64,000 nucleotides of DNA from Phaeovulum sp. GTDB taxonomy: Bacteria; Pseudomonadota; Alphaproteobacteria; Rhodobacterales; Rhodobacteraceae. Shown piece by piece: positions 7,601 through 18,769 of the stretch (position 1 is its first letter; each line of letters starts with the position of its first letter). The notes under the pieces were generated by a model. The model worked only from the letters and a program-made list of their open reading frames with translations, ran no database searches and was not told the origin of the DNA. The position numbers were made by a program, and so were the translations under genes. Where the stretch lies: contig NZ_JAUXPI010000004.1 of assembly GCF_030684035.1 (NCBI RefSeq), positions 25,424 through 89,423 of the forward strand. The letters run 5' to 3'.

Positions 7601-10152
7601 ACGATACTGACGGCAAAAAACCTCTCGGTCTTGGCGGCGCGGCGCGCCCCGGTCAGGTGAAGCAGAGCTTCAGCCACGGCCGGACCAAAAGCGTCGTGGT
7701 CGAGACCAAGCGCAAGCGCGTTCTGGTGCCCAAGCCGGGTGCGCCGACGGCAAAGCCGCCGGGTTCGGGTGGCCCCTCGCAGGCTTCCGGCGATCCGTCG
7801 AAGCGCCCGGCGGGCATTTCCGATGCCGAGATGGACCGCCGCATGGCGGCATTGCGTGCCGCCAAGGTGCGCGATGTCGAAGACGCCGCCAAGCGTGTGG
7901 TCGAGGAAAAGGTGCGCGAGGAGGAACGCGCGGTGCGCGTTGCCGAGGCCGAAGCCAAGGCCCGCGAAGAGCGCGAGCACGAAGAAGCGCTGCGCCTGAA
8001 GGCCGAGGAAGACGCGCGGCACCAGCGCGACGCCGAAACCCGCGAAAAGAAAAAGGAAGACGTGCGCAAGCCCGCCGGTTCCGGCAAGCCCGAACCGATT
8101 GTGGACCCCGCCGCTGCCGAAGCCGCCGCGAGCCGCGCCGAAACCAAGGGCGTGGCTTCGGTTGGACCGCGCAAGACCGACCGCGACCGCGTTGACCGCA
8201 GCACCACCACCGACCGCGACGCGCGCGGCAAGGCCAAGACCGCCGATGATGTCCGCCGCACCGGCAAGCTGAGCCTGAGCGAGGCAATGAACGGCGAAGG
8301 TGGCCGCCAGCGCAGCATGGCGGCGATGAAGCGCAAGCAGGAAAAGGCCCGCGCGAAGGCGATGGGCATTCATGCGAAGCCCGAAAAGCAGGTGCGCGAC
8401 GTGCAACTGCCCGAAACCATCGTGGTTTCTGAATTGGCGAACCGGATGTCGGAGCGCGCCGCCGACGTGGTGAAAAGCCTGATGAAAATGGGCATGATGG
8501 TATCGATCAACGAAACCATCGACGCCGACACCGCCGAGCTTGTGGTAGAGGAATTCGGCCACCGGTCGGTGCGGGTTTCCGATGCCGACGTCGAGCATGT
8601 GATCGACACCGTGGTGGACAGCGCCGAGCACCTTGTGCCGCGCCCGCCGGTGGTGACGATCATGGGCCACGTTGACCACGGCAAGACCTCGATTCTTGAC
8701 GCGATCCGCCATACCACGGTGGCAACCGGCGAGGCCGGGGGCATTACCCAGCACATCGGTGCCTATCAGGTGCGAACCGATACCGGCGCGGCGCTGACCT
8801 TTCTCGACACGCCCGGCCACGCCGCCTTTACCAGCATGCGGGCCCGTGGCGCGCAGGTAACGGATATCGTGGTGCTGGTGGTCGCCGCCGACGATCAGGT
8901 GATGCCGCAGACCATCGAGGCGATCAACCATGCCAAGGCCGCCAAGGTGCCGATGATCGTGGCGATCAACAAGATCGACAAATACGAAGCGAATGCGCAA
9001 AAGGTGCGCACCGACCTGTTGCAGCATTCGGTGGTGGTCGAGGAAATGTCGGGCGACGTGCTCGATGTGGAAGTTTCGGCGAAAACCGGGCAGGGGCTCG
9101 ACAAGCTTCTGGAAGCGATCGCGTTGCAGGCCGAAATCCTCGATCTGCGCGCCAACCCCGACCGCGCCGCGCAGGGCGCGGTGATCGAAGCCAAGCTCGA
9201 TATCGGCCGCGGCCCGGTGGCGACGGTTCTGGTGCAAAACGGCACGCTGCGCGCGGGCGACATTTTCGTGGTCGGTGAACAGTGGGGCAAGGTGCGCGCG
9301 CTGATCAACGACAAGGGCGAGCGGGTGGAAGCCGCCGGGCCTTCGGTGCCGGTCGAGGTGCTGGGCCTGAACGGCACGCCGCAGGCGGGCGACGTGCTGA
9401 ACGTGGTGGAAACTGAGGCGCAGGCGCGCGAAATTGCCGACTACCGGATCAAGCTGGCGCGCGACAAGCGCGCGGCGGCGGGGGCGGCAACGACGCTGGA
9501 ACAGCTGATGGCCAAGGCCAAGGCCGACAAGTCGGTGGCCGAGCTGCCGATTCTGGTCAAGGCCGACGTGCAGGGGTCTGCCGAGGCCATCGCGCAGGCA
9601 ATGGAAAAGATCGGCAACGACGAGGTGCGGGTGCGGGTTCTGCATTCCGGCGTCGGCGCGATTACCGAAAGCGACATTGGCCTTGCCGAGGCCTCGGGCG
9701 CGCCGGTGATCGGCTTCAACGTGCGGGCCAACGCCCCGGCACGGGCGGCGGCAAACCAGAAGGGCGTCGAGATTCGCTACTATTCGATCATCTACGATCT
9801 GGTGGACGATATCAAAGCCGCCGCGTCGGGGCTGCTGAAGAACGAAGTGCGCGAGACCTTCATCGGCTATGCGACGATCAAGGAAGTGTTCAAGGTTTCG
9901 GGCGTCGGCAAGGTTGCTGGTTGCCTGGTGACCGAAGGCGTGGCGCAGCGCGCCGCCGGGGTTCGGCTGTTGCGCGACGATGTGGTGATTCACGAAGGCA
10001 CGCTGAAAACGCTGAAACGCTTCAAGGACGAGGTGAAGGAAGTGATCTCTGGCCAGGAATGCGGCATGGCGTTCGAGAATTACGATGACATCCGCAAGGA
10101 CGACGTGATCGAGATTTTCACCCGCGAAGAAATCGTGCGCAAGCTCGACTGA
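7597..10152 (+). CDS. infB: Translation initiation factor IF-2
   Basis: The GTPase that places initiator tRNA on the ribosome. 851 residues. The first ~260 residues are a charged, Ala/Lys/Glu-rich extension with predicted coiled coil (residues about 70-160). The G-domain begins with [10 protein letters not shown] (about residue 357), followed by the [10 protein letters not shown] switch, DTPGH and NKID. Domains II-IV follow, with the VQGSAEAI region and the C-terminal fMet-tRNA-binding domain. The start overlaps the ylxR stop. A terminator follows 20 bp after the stop. Confidence 0.98.
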   Translation: MNDTDGKKPLGLGGAARPGQVKQSFSHGRTKSVVVETKRKRVLVPKPGAPTAKPPGSGGPSQASGDPSKRPAGISDAEMDRRMAALRAAKVRDVEDAAKRVVEEKVREEERAVRVAEAEAKAREEREHEEALRLKAEEDARHQRDAETREKKKEDVRKPAGSGKPEPIVDPAAAEAAASRAETKGVASVGPRKTDRDRVDRSTTTDRDARGKAKTADDVRRTGKLSLSEAMNGEGGRQRSMAAMKRKQEKARAKAMGIHAKPEKQVRDVQLPETIVVSELANRMSERAADVVKSLMKMGMMVSINETIDADTAELVVEEFGHRSVRVSDADVEHVIDTVVDSAEHLVPRPPVVTIMGHVDHGKTSILDAIRHTTVATGEAGGITQHIGAYQVRTDTGAALTFLDTPGHAAFTSMRARGAQVTDIVVLVVAADDQVMPQTIEAINHAKAAKVPMIVAINKIDKYEANAQKVRTDLLQHSVVVEEMSGDVLDVEVSAKTGQGLDKLLEAIALQAEILDLRANPDRAAQGAVIEAKLDIGRGPVATVLVQNGTLRAGDIFVVGEQWGKVRALINDKGERVEAAGPSVPVEVLGLNGTPQAGDVLNVVETEAQAREIADYRIKLARDKRAAAGAATTLEQLMAKAKADKSVAELPILVKADVQGSAEAIAQAMEKIGNDEVRVRVLHSGVGAITESDIGLAEASGAPVIGFNVRANAPARAAANQKGVEIRYYSIIYDLVDDIKAAASGLLKNEVRETFIGYATIKEVFKVSGVGKVAGCLVTEGVAQRAAGVRLLRDDVVIHEGTLKTLKRFKDEVKEVISGQECGMAFENYDDIRKDDVIEIFTREEIVRKLD

Positions 10153-10171
10153 GCCGCGACGAAAGACCCGG

Positions 10172-10195
10172 AAAGGCCGCCTTCGGGCGGCTTTT
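10172..10195. terminator. Bidirectional terminator between infB and mutT
   Basis: AAAG-GCCGCC-TTCG-GGCGGC-TTTT: a 6-bp GC stem with a stable UUCG tetraloop, flanked by A on the left and T on the right. It lies between convergent infB and mutT and can serve both strands. Confidence 0.85.
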
Positions 10196-10199
10196 CGTT

Positions 10200-10598
10200 T
10201 CAGAGCCAATCGCGCAGAATCGGGATCAGCGGCAGGTCGGCGGCGGGCATCGGGTAATTGCGCAGGTCGGCGGCGCGGACCCAGGCGAGGCGCTGGCCTT
10301 CGCGCGCATGGGCGATGCCGCCCCATTTGCGGCAGGCGAAAAGCGGCATCAGCAGGTGAAAATCGGCGTAGGCGTGGCTGGCGAAGCTGAGCGGCGCGAG
10401 GCAGCTTTGCCAGGTCTCGATGCCGAGTTCCTCGTGCAACTCGCGGATCAGCGCGGCTTCGGGGGTTTCATCCGGCTCCACCTTGCCGCCCGGAAATTCC
10501 CAGAGACCGGCGAGCGATTTGCCCGCCGGGCGTTCGGCCAGAAGCACCCGCCCCTCGACATCGATCAGCGCAACGGCGGCAACAAGCAGCAGGGTCAC
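10200..10598 (-). CDS. mutT: Nudix hydrolase, MutT (8-oxo-dGTP diphosphatase) type
   Basis: 132 residues with a complete Nudix box running from GGKVEPDETPE to RELHEELGI at about residues 37-59 and the WEFPGG motif ahead of it, as in MutT, which removes 8-oxo-dGTP from the nucleotide pool. The start is GTG at 10598 and overlaps the argJ stop by 4 bases (GTGA), so it is co-translated with argJ. Other Nudix substrates cannot be excluded. Confidence 0.88.
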   Translation of the reverse strand: MTLLLVAAVALIDVEGRVLLAERPAGKSLAGLWEFPGGKVEPDETPEAALIRELHEELGIETWQSCLAPLSFASHAYADFHLLMPLFACRKWGGIAHAREGQRLAWVRAADLRNYPMPAADLPLIPILRDWL

Positions 10599-11971
10599 GA
10601 CCGGTAATCGGCGTTGATGTCGATGTAGCGGTGGGTGAGGTCGCAGGTATAGACGGTCTTGGCGGCGGTGCCGAGGCCAAGATCAACGCCGATCACCAGT
10701 TCCTGCGCCTCCATGTAGGCCGAGGCTTTCTCTTCGTCGTAGTCGGGCACGCGCCAGCCGTTTTCGGCCAGAACCATGTCGCCAAAGGAAATGCGCAGGC
10801 GGTCGCGGTCTGCCTTGGCACCGGATTTGCCCACTGCCATCACCACCCTGCCCCAGTTCGCGTCTTCGCCGGCAATCGCGGTTTTCACCAGCGGCGAATT
10901 GGCCACGGCCATTGCCACGCGATGCGCATCGGCGGCGGTTTCGGCCCCCGTCACCCGCACCTCGACGAACTTGCTGGCACCCTCGCCATCGCGCACCACC
11001 TGACGCGCCAGATCAAGCATCACCGCGCCAAGCGCCGCATCAAAGGCGCGGCCCGCGCGCGAGCCCAGCGAGGTGATCTCGGCGGCGGCGCTTTGCCCGG
11101 TTGCCGCAACGATCAGCGCATCGGAGGTGGAGGTGTCGCTATCGACGGTGATTGCGTTGAACGAGGCGTCAAGCTGCCGTGACACCAGTTTTTGCAGCTT
11201 GGCCGGGGCGATTTTCGCATCGGTGAAGATATAGACCAGCATCGTGCCCATGTCGGGCGCGATCATGCCCGAACCCTTGGCGATGCCCGCAATGCGGATC
11301 AGGCCGCCCTCGGCCTCGAATTCTGCACTGGCACCTTTGGGGAAGGTGTCGGTGGTCATGATGGCGCGGGCGGCAAGCTCGATACCGCCCTCGGCAAGGG
11401 TCGCGGCAAGCTCCGGCACCTTGGCGGTGATGCGCTTGAATGGCAGCGGCTCGCCGATGACGCCGGTGGAAGAGGAGAACACCCGGCTTGCGGGAACCCC
11501 AAGTGCTGTGGCAACGGCACCGGTGACGGCATCGACCGCCTCTTGCCCCGCCGCACCGGTGAAGGCGTTGGCGTTGCCCGAATTCACCACGATCGCAGCA
11601 CCTGCGCCCGCGGGCACCTTGGCCCGCAGCTTTGCCTGACAATCGAGAATGCAGGCGGCGCGGGTGGAAGAGCGGGTAAAGGCCCCCGCCAGCGCGGTGC
11701 CCGGCGCAAGCCGCACCAGCATGACATCGGAACGCCCGGCATAGCGCACCCCCGCCGCGATGGCGGCAAATTCGGCCCCCGCGATCACCGGCAGCGCCGG
11801 AAAGGCAGCGGGCGCGAGCGGCGAGATCGCGGCGGGCTTGTTGGCGGCCTTTTTGCCCGAGGGCGCGGGCGATGCCGGGTTCAGCGCCGTCGCCAGCCGT
11901 TTCTCAAGCTTCTTGAGCCGTGCTTTCAGCTTGTCGGCCCGGCTTTTCCAGTCCCTGTCGGTCTTGGCCAT
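10595..11971 (-). CDS. argJ: Bifunctional ornithine acetyltransferase/N-acetylglutamate synthase ArgJ
   Basis: Transfers acetyl from N-acetylornithine to glutamate in arginine synthesis. 458 residues, about 45 longer than usual. The family start (AISPLAPAAFP) appears only at about residue 48; before it is a Lys/Arg-rich, possibly coiled-coil extension (SRADKLKARLKKLEKRLATA). The self-cleavage motif is KGSGMIAPDMGTML: Thr243 should become the N-terminal nucleophile of the beta chain, with Gly rather than the more common Ala before it. The ATG at 11971 has a G-rich site upstream and lies 11 bases after the isomerase stop; no closer ATG is available before the conserved part. Confidence 0.94.
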   Translation of the reverse strand: MAKTDRDWKSRADKLKARLKKLEKRLATALNPASPAPSGKKAANKPAAISPLAPAAFPALPVIAGAEFAAIAAGVRYAGRSDVMLVRLAPGTALAGAFTRSSTRAACILDCQAKLRAKVPAGAGAAIVVNSGNANAFTGAAGQEAVDAVTGAVATALGVPASRVFSSSTGVIGEPLPFKRITAKVPELAATLAEGGIELAARAIMTTDTFPKGASAEFEAEGGLIRIAGIAKGSGMIAPDMGTMLVYIFTDAKIAPAKLQKLVSRQLDASFNAITVDSDTSTSDALIVAATGQSAAAEITSLGSRAGRAFDAALGAVMLDLARQVVRDGEGASKFVEVRVTGAETAADAHRVAMAVANSPLVKTAIAGEDANWGRVVMAVGKSGAKADRDRLRISFGDMVLAENGWRVPDYDEEKASAYMEAQELVIGVDLGLGTAAKTVYTCDLTHRYIDINADYRS

Positions 11972-11982
11972 TTGCGCCCCGC

Positions 11983-12828
11983 CTATTCGCCCCGCAGCGC
12001 GGGGTCTTTCAAGATTGCCTTGTCGATGCCCTCGACCGATTCCACAATCTCGGCCTCGGCAACCGCCTGATCGAGCCGGTTCTGAACGGCATCGTTTTGC
12101 AGTTTGTTCACCAGTTCGGCGCGAACCGAGGCAAGCGTGGGCGCATTGGCCAGACGGGTTTCGGAAACCTTGATGAGGTGCCAGCCGTATTCGGTTTGCA
12201 CCGGACCGCCGATCTGCCCGGCCTCCATCTGCGCCACCGCATCCGCGAAGGGTTCGACCATCACATCGAGGGTGAACCAGCCAAGCGCGCCACCATCGGC
12301 GGCCGCGCCGTCGGTTGATTTCAGCCGAGCGATTGCGGCAAAGTCGCCGCCCGCATCAAGCTCGGCACGAATCGCCTTGGCCTCGTCTTCGGTGGCCACC
12401 AGAATATGCGCCGCATTGTATTCGCGCACCGGACCGGCAGAGACATATTGCGCCTCGTAGGCGGCGGTAAGTGCTTCGTCGCTGACCGCTGACGATACTG
12501 CTTCGTCGAGCATGGTCGAGGCGAGGTAGTTCAGCCGCTGCACCTCGAGCATGTCATGGTCACGCTGGGTCAGCCGGGTTTCGGCGATCTGCGCCAGCGC
12601 GGTTTGCTGGATCAGTTGCTGCAAGATGCCGTCGAACAGGATCTCGTCGGGCAGCACCAGATAGCCCTCGGGCAGGCCCGCGCGCAGCGCCGCCATATGC
12701 CCGAGCGTGATGTTGGTGCCGTTCACCGTGGCCACCACCGTTTCGGCCGAAAGATCGGCGGCCGAGAGCGGGGCTGAAAGCGCCAGCACCATCGCGCTCG
12801 CGGCAAGAAGTTTCGTTCCGAACGACAT
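11983..12828 (-). CDS. Periplasmic parvulin-type peptidyl-prolyl isomerase (PpiC/SurA-like)
   Basis: 281 residues with a signal peptide (MSFGTKLLAASAMVLALSAPLSAA, cleavage near residue 24), a helical SurA-like N-domain, and a parvulin domain at about 140-235 with YNAAHILVATEDEA, ADGGALGWF and TEYGWHLIKV. Expected to help fold exported proteins in the periplasm. The ATG at 12828 has a GGGAG site; an in-frame ATG at 12873 lies before the signal peptide and is less likely. First gene of the isomerase-argJ-mutT operon, divergent from secA, itself an export gene. Confidence 0.9.
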   Translation of the reverse strand: MSFGTKLLAASAMVLALSAPLSAADLSAETVVATVNGTNITLGHMAALRAGLPEGYLVLPDEILFDGILQQLIQQTALAQIAETRLTQRDHDMLEVQRLNYLASTMLDEAVSSAVSDEALTAAYEAQYVSAGPVREYNAAHILVATEDEAKAIRAELDAGGDFAAIARLKSTDGAAADGGALGWFTLDVMVEPFADAVAQMEAGQIGGPVQTEYGWHLIKVSETRLANAPTLASVRAELVNKLQNDAVQNRLDQAVAEAEIVESVEGIDKAILKDPALRGE

Positions 12829-12866
12829 CAAAGACACTCCCACAATCGCCGCACCTTGCGGCAGCG

Positions 12867-12895
12867 TTGACACTCTGACAGCAGACCCTTACATC
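12867..12895 (+). promoter_or_regulatory. Candidate sigma-70 promoter for secA
   Basis: TTGACA at 12867-12872 and TACATC at 12890-12895 with 17 bp spacing, about 120 bp ahead of the secA start. The -35 box is a perfect match. Prediction only. Confidence 0.5.
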
Positions 12896-13012
12896 GCCAA
12901 TGGTTCTCGTGAAGGCCGCACGCCGTTTTGTTCGCAGCCGTTCTAGGCAAGCCCGGACCCGCGGGCAAGACCAGACATCACGGGATTGGTCAGATGAACC
13001 TGCGGAGAACAC

Positions 13013-15712
13013 ATGCTGGGCTTTGGGACACTCGCGAAAAAGGTTTTTGGCACGCCCAATGACCGCAAGGTGAAATCGGTCCGCCCGCTGGTGGCAAAGA
13101 TCAACGCGCTCGAGGCCGAATATGCGGCGCTGAGCGACGAGGGCATCAAGGCGAAGACCGAGGAATTCAAGGCCCGCGCGCAGGGCGGCGAAAGCCTTGA
13201 TGTGCTTTTGCCGGAAGCCTTTGCAAACTGCCGCGAGGCGGCGCGGCGGGCACTGGGCCTGCGCGCCTTCGATGTGCAGCTGAAAGGCGGCATCTTTCTG
13301 CATCAGGGCAATATCGCGGAAATGAAGACCGGCGAGGGCAAGACCCTGGTCGCCACCTTCCCCGCCTATCTCAACGCGCTGGCGGGCAAGGGCGTGCATA
13401 TCGTCACCGTCAACGACTACCTTGCCAAGCGCGACAGCGACTGGATGGGCAAGGTCTATGCACAACTCGGGCTGACCACCGGCGTGGTGGTGCCGTTTCA
13501 GGGCGACGCCGAAAAGCGCGCCGCCTATGCCGCCGACATCACCTATGCCACCAACAACGAGCTTGGCTTTGACTATCTGCGCGACAACATGCGCGCCAGC
13601 CTGCCCGAAATGGCGCAGCGCGGGCATTTTTACGCGATCGTGGATGAGGTTGACAGCATCCTGATTGACGAGGCGCGCACGCCGCTGATCATTTCCGGCC
13701 CAAGCCAGGACCGCAGCGAGCTTTACAAGACGCTCGACCGCTTCATTCCCGAACTTGCGCCCGAGCATTTCAAGCTCGACGAAAAAGCCCGCAACGCGAC
13801 CTATACCGAAGAGGGCAACGAATTCCTTGAACAGCGACTGCATGCCGAAGGTATTCTGCCGCCCGGACAGACGCTTTATGACCCCGAAAGCACCTCGATC
13901 GTGCACCACGTCACCCAGGCCCTGCGCGCGCATACGCTGTTTCACAAAGACCAGAACTATATCGTGCGTGACGACGAGATCATGCTGATCGACGAATTCA
14001 CCGGTCGGATGATGAAGGGGCGGCGGCTTTCGGACGGGCTGCACCAGGCCATCGAAGCCAAGGAAGGGGTCACGGTTCAGCCGGAAAACGTGACGCTGGC
14101 AAGCGTGACGTTCCAGAACTATTTCAGGCTTTACCAGAAGCTTGCGGGGATGACCGGCACCGCGGTTACCGAAGCGGAGGAGTTTTTGGAGATCTACAAG
14201 CTCGGGGTGGTCGAAATACCGACCAACCGCCCGGTGGTGCGCAAGGATGACCACGACCACGTTTACCGCACCGCAGCCGAAAAATACGCCGCCGTGGTGG
14301 TGGCGATCAAGGAGGCGCATGCCAAGGGCCAGCCGATGCTGGTGGGCACCACCTCGATCGAAAAATCGGAAATGCTGTCGGAAATGCTCAAGGCCGAAGG
14401 CCTGCCGCACAACGTGCTCAACGCCCGCCAGCACGAGCAGGAAGCAAAGATCGTCGCCGATGCGGGCAAATTCGGCGGCATCACCATTGCCACCAACATG
14501 GCAGGCCGCGGCACCGACATTCAGCTTGGCGGCAATATCGAGATGCAGGTGATGGAGGCGCTGGCCGCCGATCCCGAGGCAGACCCGGTTGCCCTGCGCG
14601 CCCGGATCGAGGCCGACCATGCCGACGAAAAGGCGCGGGTGATCGCCGCCGGGGGCCTATTCGTGCTTGCCACCGAGCGCCACGAAAGCCGCCGTATCGA
14701 CAACCAGCTGCGTGGCCGCTCGGGCCGCCAGGGCGACCCAGGGCGCTCGCTCTTTTACCTGTCGCTTGAAGATGACCTGATGCGCATTTTCGGTTCGGAA
14801 CGGCTTGACAAGGTGCTCTCGTCGCTCGGCATGAAGGATGGCGAGGCGATCATTCACCCCTGGGTCAACAAATCGCTCGAACGCGCGCAGGCCAAGGTCG
14901 AGGCGCGCAACTTCGACATCCGCAAGCACCTGCTCAAATTCGACGACGTGATGAACGACCAGCGCAAGGCAATTTTCAGCCAACGCCGCGAGATCATGGA
15001 AACCGAGGATATCGCCGAGATCGCCCGCGACATGCGCTATCAGGTGATCGACGATCAGGTGGACGAATTCCTGCCGCCCAAATCCTACCACGACCAATGG
15101 AATTCCGAGGGCCTTCATGCCGCGGTGATTGCCAAGCTGAACCTCGATCTGCCGGTGATCGACTGGGCGCGCGAAGAAGGCGTTGACCAGGAGGCGATGC
15201 GCGAGCGGCTGGAGCAGGCAAGCGATGCCGCCGCCGCCGAAAAAGCCGCGATCTTCGGCGAAGAAACCATGCGCGCGATCGAAAAGCAGGTCTTGTTGCA
15301 GACCATCGACAGCAAATGGCGCGAACATCTGGTGACGCTGGAACACCTGCGCTCGGTCGTGGGCTTCCGCGGCTACGCCCAGCGCGATCCGCTGAACGAA
15401 TACAAGACCGAGGCTTTCCAGCTGTTCGAGATGCTGCTTGACGGGTTGCGTAGCGACGTGACCGAGCGGCTTTCGCAAATTCGCCCGGTCAGCCAGGAAG
15501 AGCAGCAACGCCTGCTGCGCGAAGCGATCGAGGCGCAACAGGGCCAGCAGCCGCAGGCAGCCGCCGCCACCGCAGGCGCTGCGGCGTTCGTGCCGCTTGT
15601 CGCCGGTTTTGACGCCGCCGACCCCGCCACCTGGGGCGACCCTGGCCGCAATGACCCCTGCCCCTGCGGTTCGGGCGAAAAGTTCAAGCACTGCCACGGC
15701 CGCCTTGCCTGA
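13013..15712 (+). CDS. secA: Preprotein translocase ATPase SecA
   Basis: The motor that drives proteins through SecYEG. 899 residues, normal. Walker [12 protein letters not shown] at about 103, DEAD-box DEVDSIL at about 212, helicase motif [14 protein letters not shown] at about 495, [10 protein letters not shown] at about 562, and the C-terminal zinc finger [17 protein letters not shown] that binds SecB or lipids. A CGGAG site precedes the ATG. Divergent from the periplasmic isomerase operon. Confidence 0.98.
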   Translation: MLGFGTLAKKVFGTPNDRKVKSVRPLVAKINALEAEYAALSDEGIKAKTEEFKARAQGGESLDVLLPEAFANCREAARRALGLRAFDVQLKGGIFLHQGNIAEMKTGEGKTLVATFPAYLNALAGKGVHIVTVNDYLAKRDSDWMGKVYAQLGLTTGVVVPFQGDAEKRAAYAADITYATNNELGFDYLRDNMRASLPEMAQRGHFYAIVDEVDSILIDEARTPLIISGPSQDRSELYKTLDRFIPELAPEHFKLDEKARNATYTEEGNEFLEQRLHAEGILPPGQTLYDPESTSIVHHVTQALRAHTLFHKDQNYIVRDDEIMLIDEFTGRMMKGRRLSDGLHQAIEAKEGVTVQPENVTLASVTFQNYFRLYQKLAGMTGTAVTEAEEFLEIYKLGVVEIPTNRPVVRKDDHDHVYRTAAEKYAAVVVAIKEAHAKGQPMLVGTTSIEKSEMLSEMLKAEGLPHNVLNARQHEQEAKIVADAGKFGGITIATNMAGRGTDIQLGGNIEMQVMEALAADPEADPVALRARIEADHADEKARVIAAGGLFVLATERHESRRIDNQLRGRSGRQGDPGRSLFYLSLEDDLMRIFGSERLDKVLSSLGMKDGEAIIHPWVNKSLERAQAKVEARNFDIRKHLLKFDDVMNDQRKAIFSQRREIMETEDIAEIARDMRYQVIDDQVDEFLPPKSYHDQWNSEGLHAAVIAKLNLDLPVIDWAREEGVDQEAMRERLEQASDAAAAEKAAIFGEETMRAIEKQVLLQTIDSKWREHLVTLEHLRSVVGFRGYAQRDPLNEYKTEAFQLFEMLLDGLRSDVTERLSQIRPVSQEEQQRLLREAIEAQQGQQPQAAAATAGAAAFVPLVAGFDAADPATWGDPGRNDPCPCGSGEKFKHCHGRLA

Positions 15713-15718
15713 AGCCTG

Positions 15719-15765
15719 ATTGCGGCGCGGCGGGCACTTGCACCGAAGCGCCCCGATGCCGCAAT
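15719..15765 (+). repeat. Interrupted inverted repeat after secA
   Basis: ATTGCGGC at 15719-15726 and GCCGCAAT at 15758-15765 are exact inverted copies, 31 bases apart, starting 7 bases after the secA stop. There is no T-run, so it is not a standard intrinsic terminator. It could form a large 3' stem-loop. Confidence 0.35.
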
Positions 15766-15839
15766 GCCTTGCCTGCGCCACGACGGTGCCATTTTTTCCG
15801 GTCAGTCTCGCCTCGGTCGCAAGGGCTGAGAGGCAGGAC

Positions 15840-16751
15840 ATGCGCAACGCTAGCAAACTGGTTATCGCCGCCGCGGGCATCACGCTTGCGCTTCCAGTCG
15901 CATTCCTGCTGTTGCGCGGCTCTCCCGACGCGGTTTCCGCCATTGGAACGGCGGCGGCACCCCCGGCAAGCGTTGCCGCCCCGCCTGAGGCGGTCGCCGC
16001 GCTGCCGGTGCTGGCCGCGCTGCCACCCCGCCCGCTGCCGCGCGATGCGGGTGCCACGCTGACCGCCGCCGCGCGTGCAACCCAGCCCAGCTGCGCCGCC
16101 GCAAGCCTGCGCGTCGAGACCGCCGCCGCGGCCATGCTCTCGGTCCGGCTGAGCGCGCCCTGCCTGCCGGGCGCAAGGGTCGAGCTGCGTCACGGTGCCC
16201 TGGCCTTCGCGGTGCTTACCGATACCGGCGGCATTTTCGAGGGCCGGATTCCGGCGCTGACCCGCGAGGCGACGGTGCAGGCAACCTTGCCGGACGGGGC
16301 CCGGCTTGCCGCCTCGGCACTGGTCGGCACCCTTGATACCGTCGAGCGGACCGCGCTCGTTGCCGGAGCCTCGGGGGCGCTGCACCTCAACGCATTCGAG
16401 AATGGGGCGGGTTTTGGCGATGCCGGGCACCGGCACCCGGCCGCGCCGGGCACGCCGGGCACCGGGCCGGGCGGCTATCTGACCTATCTCGGCGATGCAG
16501 CCGCGCGCCCGGCGCTATTCGCCGAGGTCTATTCCGCCGCCGCAGGCCAGCCTGAAGCGCAGCTTGCGATAGAGGCCGAGCTGACTGCCGCCACCTGCGG
16601 CACCGACCTTGCCGCAAGCGTGCTGCGCGCGGGCAAGTCCGCGCCGCTGGCGATCACCATTGCCATGCCCGCCTGCGACGGAATCGAGGGCGCGGTGCTG
16701 CTGCCCCTGCCTGCCACCCCGGTGGCGCTTGCCGCGGTCGATCAGAGATAG
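15840..16751 (+). CDS. Secreted or inner-membrane-anchored protein of unknown function
   Basis: 303 residues. The N-terminus ([19 protein letters not shown], about residues 7-25) is a signal anchor or uncleaved signal, so the rest should be periplasmic. A Pro/Ala-rich linker (about 30-80) is followed by beta-rich segments including [20 protein letters not shown], and about four Cys that could pair ([29 protein letters not shown]). I do not recognise the family. It follows secA by 127 bp in the same direction and overlaps the convergent radC by 10 bp. The ATG at 15840 follows GAGAGGCAGGAC; more upstream starts are not supported. Confidence 0.7.
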   Translation: MRNASKLVIAAAGITLALPVAFLLLRGSPDAVSAIGTAAAPPASVAAPPEAVAALPVLAALPPRPLPRDAGATLTAAARATQPSCAAASLRVETAAAAMLSVRLSAPCLPGARVELRHGALAFAVLTDTGGIFEGRIPALTREATVQATLPDGARLAASALVGTLDTVERTALVAGASGALHLNAFENGAGFGDAGHRHPAAPGTPGTGPGGYLTYLGDAAARPALFAEVYSAAAGQPEAQLAIEAELTAATCGTDLAASVLRAGKSAPLAITIAMPACDGIEGAVLLPLPATPVALAAVDQR

Positions 16752-17533
16752 CCCTGGGCGCGAAAGCTCAGCTCGCGGCTTTTGCCGATGATCAGGTGAT
16801 CGTGCAGTACCAGCCCAAGCGCCTCTGCCGCCTCCCGTACCCGCGTGGTCATGTCGATATCGGCGTCGGAGGGCGTCGGGTCGCCTGAGGGGTGGTTGTG
16901 AACCAGGATCAGCGCCGAGGCGTTCAGCTCCAGCGCCCGCTTCACCACCTCGCGCGGATAGACCGGCACATGGTCAACGGTGCCGCGCGCCTGCTCCTCA
17001 TCGGCGATCAGCACATTCTTGCGGTCAAGGTAGAGCACGCGGAACTGTTCGGTCTCGCGGTGCGCCATCGCGGTGTGGCAATAATCCAGAAGCGCATCCC
17101 AGCTGGACAGCACCTGCCGGTGCATGATGCGCGCGCGCGCCATCCGATGCGCCACCGCCTCGATCAGCTTCAACTCCTGCACCACCGCCTCGCCCACGCC
17201 TTCCACTTCGGCCAGCCGGGCGGGGGGCGCGGAAAGCACGCGGTTCACATCGCCAAACGTATCGAGCAAGCAGCGCGCCAGCGGCTTTACGTCCTGGCGT
17301 GGAATGGCGCGGAACAGCAGCAGTTCAAGCAATTCGTATTCCGGCATCGCCCCGGCCCCGCCCTGCATGAACCGCGCTCGCAGCCGCTGGCGATGGTCGC
17401 GGATATACGAGGGAAGCCGCGCACCGGGAGCCAGCACCACCGCCTCCGCCTCATCGCCATCAGGCGCGAACAGCGGCAGCGGGCGTTCGGTAAAGGCGGG
17501 GTCACGGGGCATGCCGCAATGCTCGCCCGGCAT
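16742..17533 (-). CDS. radC: RadC-family JAB/MPN+ domain protein
   Basis: 263 residues. An N-terminal helix-hairpin-helix-like part ([20 protein letters not shown]) is followed by a JAMM metal site with [14 protein letters not shown] near residue 215. The family was once linked to DNA repair, but its role is unproven. The start may be 17533 or the in-frame ATG at 17512; neither has a clear ribosome site. It lies behind dnaJ, with a copy of the dispersed repeat between them. Confidence 0.88.
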   Translation of the reverse strand: MPGEHCGMPRDPAFTERPLPLFAPDGDEAEAVVLAPGARLPSYIRDHRQRLRARFMQGGAGAMPEYELLELLLFRAIPRQDVKPLARCLLDTFGDVNRVLSAPPARLAEVEGVGEAVVQELKLIEAVAHRMARARIMHRQVLSSWDALLDYCHTAMAHRETEQFRVLYLDRKNVLIADEEQARGTVDHVPVYPREVVKRALELNASALILVHNHPSGDPTPSDADIDMTTRVREAAEALGLVLHDHLIIGKSRELSFRAQGYL

Positions 17534-17555
17534 GGTTTAGGAATGGTTAACTCCG

Positions 17556-17594
17556 CCCTGCTTCAGACCAAATATCCCCGCCGGAGGCGCCTGC
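17556..17594 (-). repeat. Dispersed intergenic repeat, copy A (dnaJ-radC)
   Basis: On the minus strand, just after the dnaJ stop, the core GGCGGGGATATTTGGTCTGA is followed by AGCAGGGCGGAG. It resembles copies at 50377 and 60350: a C/G-rich block, GGG(A/-)TATTT, a short variable part, then a GAAG-like end. The hairpin seen in the other copies is weaker here. Confidence 0.5.
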
Positions 17595-17599
17595 AGGGC

Positions 17600-18745
17600 T
17601 CAGCCCTTCATCGCCGCCCAGAAGCTTTTCACCTTCTTGAAGAACGAGGCGGTTTCGGGGTTGTTGTCGGCGTCGATCTTGTCGAATTCGCGCAGTATCT
17701 CGCGCTGCCGACCGGTCAGGTTCACCGGGGTTTCCACTGCCAGCTCGATCACCATGTCGCCCGCCTGGCCACCGCCGCGCAGCGCCGGCATGCCCTTGCC
17801 GCGCAACCGCATCTGGCGGCCAGACTGGCTGCCTGCGGGGATCTTTACCAGGCTGCGGCCGCCCTCGATGGTCGGCACCTCGACCTCGCCGCCAAGCGCC
17901 GCGCTCGCCATGCTGACCGGCACCCGGCAAAACAGCGTCGCCCCGTCGCGCTGAAAGATCGTGTGCTCGCGCACTTCGATGAAGATGTAGAGGTCGCCCG
18001 AAGGGCCGCCGCGCCCGCCCGCCTCGCCTTCACCGGCAAGGCGAATGCGGGTGCCGGTTTCGACCCCGGCGGGAATGTTGACCTGTAGCGTGCGGTCTTT
18101 CTCAAGCCGCCCCGCGCCGTGGCAGGTGCGGCAGGGGTTCTTGATCACATGACCAGCACCGTTGCAGGTGGGACAGGTCCGTTCGACGGTGAAAAAGCCG
18201 TTCTGCGCGCGCACCTTACCCATGCCCGAGCAGGTCGGGCAGGTGGCAGGCTCGGCCCCGCCCTCGGCACCGGTGCCATTGCAGGCGGTGCAGGCGTGCG
18301 AGCCGGGCACGGTGATCGATTTCGGCACCCCGGCATAGGCCTCTTCCAGCGTCACCCGCAAATTGTAGCGCAGATCGGATCCGCGGCTGGCGCGGCCGCG
18401 GCCGGCCTGACCGCCGCGGCCACCCATGAAATCGCCAAAGAGGTCCTCGAACACGTCGGAAAAGGCCGAGGCGAAATCGCCCTGACCGCCGGCACCGGGG
18501 TGCCCGCCACCCATGCCGCCTTCAAACGCCGCATGGCCAAAACGGTCATAGGCCGCCTTGCGCTGCTCGTCTTTCAGCACGTCGTAGGCCTCGTTCACCT
18601 CTTTGAATCTGGCCTCGGCATCGGGGCTTGTCTGGTTGCGGTCGGGGTGAAGCTCTTTTGCCTTGCCGCGGTAGGCCTTTTTGATCTCTTCGGCGGTGGC
18701 GCCGCGTGAGAGGCCAAGAACCTCGTAGAAATCTCGTTTTGCCAT
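17600..18745 (-). CDS. dnaJ: Chaperone protein DnaJ
   Basis: The Hsp40 co-chaperone that stimulates DnaK. 381 residues: J-domain with the HPD motif (KELHPDRNQ, about residues 31-39), Gly-rich region (about 75-115), four zinc-binding repeats ([32 protein letters not shown]; about 140-210), and C-terminal substrate-binding domains. It follows dnaK by 68 bp, with a strong hairpin between them. Confidence 0.98.
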   Translation of the reverse strand: MAKRDFYEVLGLSRGATAEEIKKAYRGKAKELHPDRNQTSPDAEARFKEVNEAYDVLKDEQRKAAYDRFGHAAFEGGMGGGHPGAGGQGDFASAFSDVFEDLFGDFMGGRGGQAGRGRASRGSDLRYNLRVTLEEAYAGVPKSITVPGSHACTACNGTGAEGGAEPATCPTCSGMGKVRAQNGFFTVERTCPTCNGAGHVIKNPCRTCHGAGRLEKDRTLQVNIPAGVETGTRIRLAGEGEAGGRGGPSGDLYIFIEVREHTIFQRDGATLFCRVPVSMASAALGGEVEVPTIEGGRSLVKIPAGSQSGRQMRLRGKGMPALRGGGQAGDMVIELAVETPVNLTGRQREILREFDKIDADNNPETASFFKKVKSFWAAMKG

Positions 18746-18769
18746 GAGCCGCCCCTATCGGGAGCCCTG

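Noticed and set aside
7471..10326. A very long open frame (951 codons) on the minus strand opposite infB
   Set aside because: It mirrors infB codon structure in a high-GC genome, is His/Arg-rich with no family signature, and infB is certain. Similar antisense frames opposite nusA (4242-6875), secA and the glycosyltransferase run (27767-30700) were rejected for the same reason.
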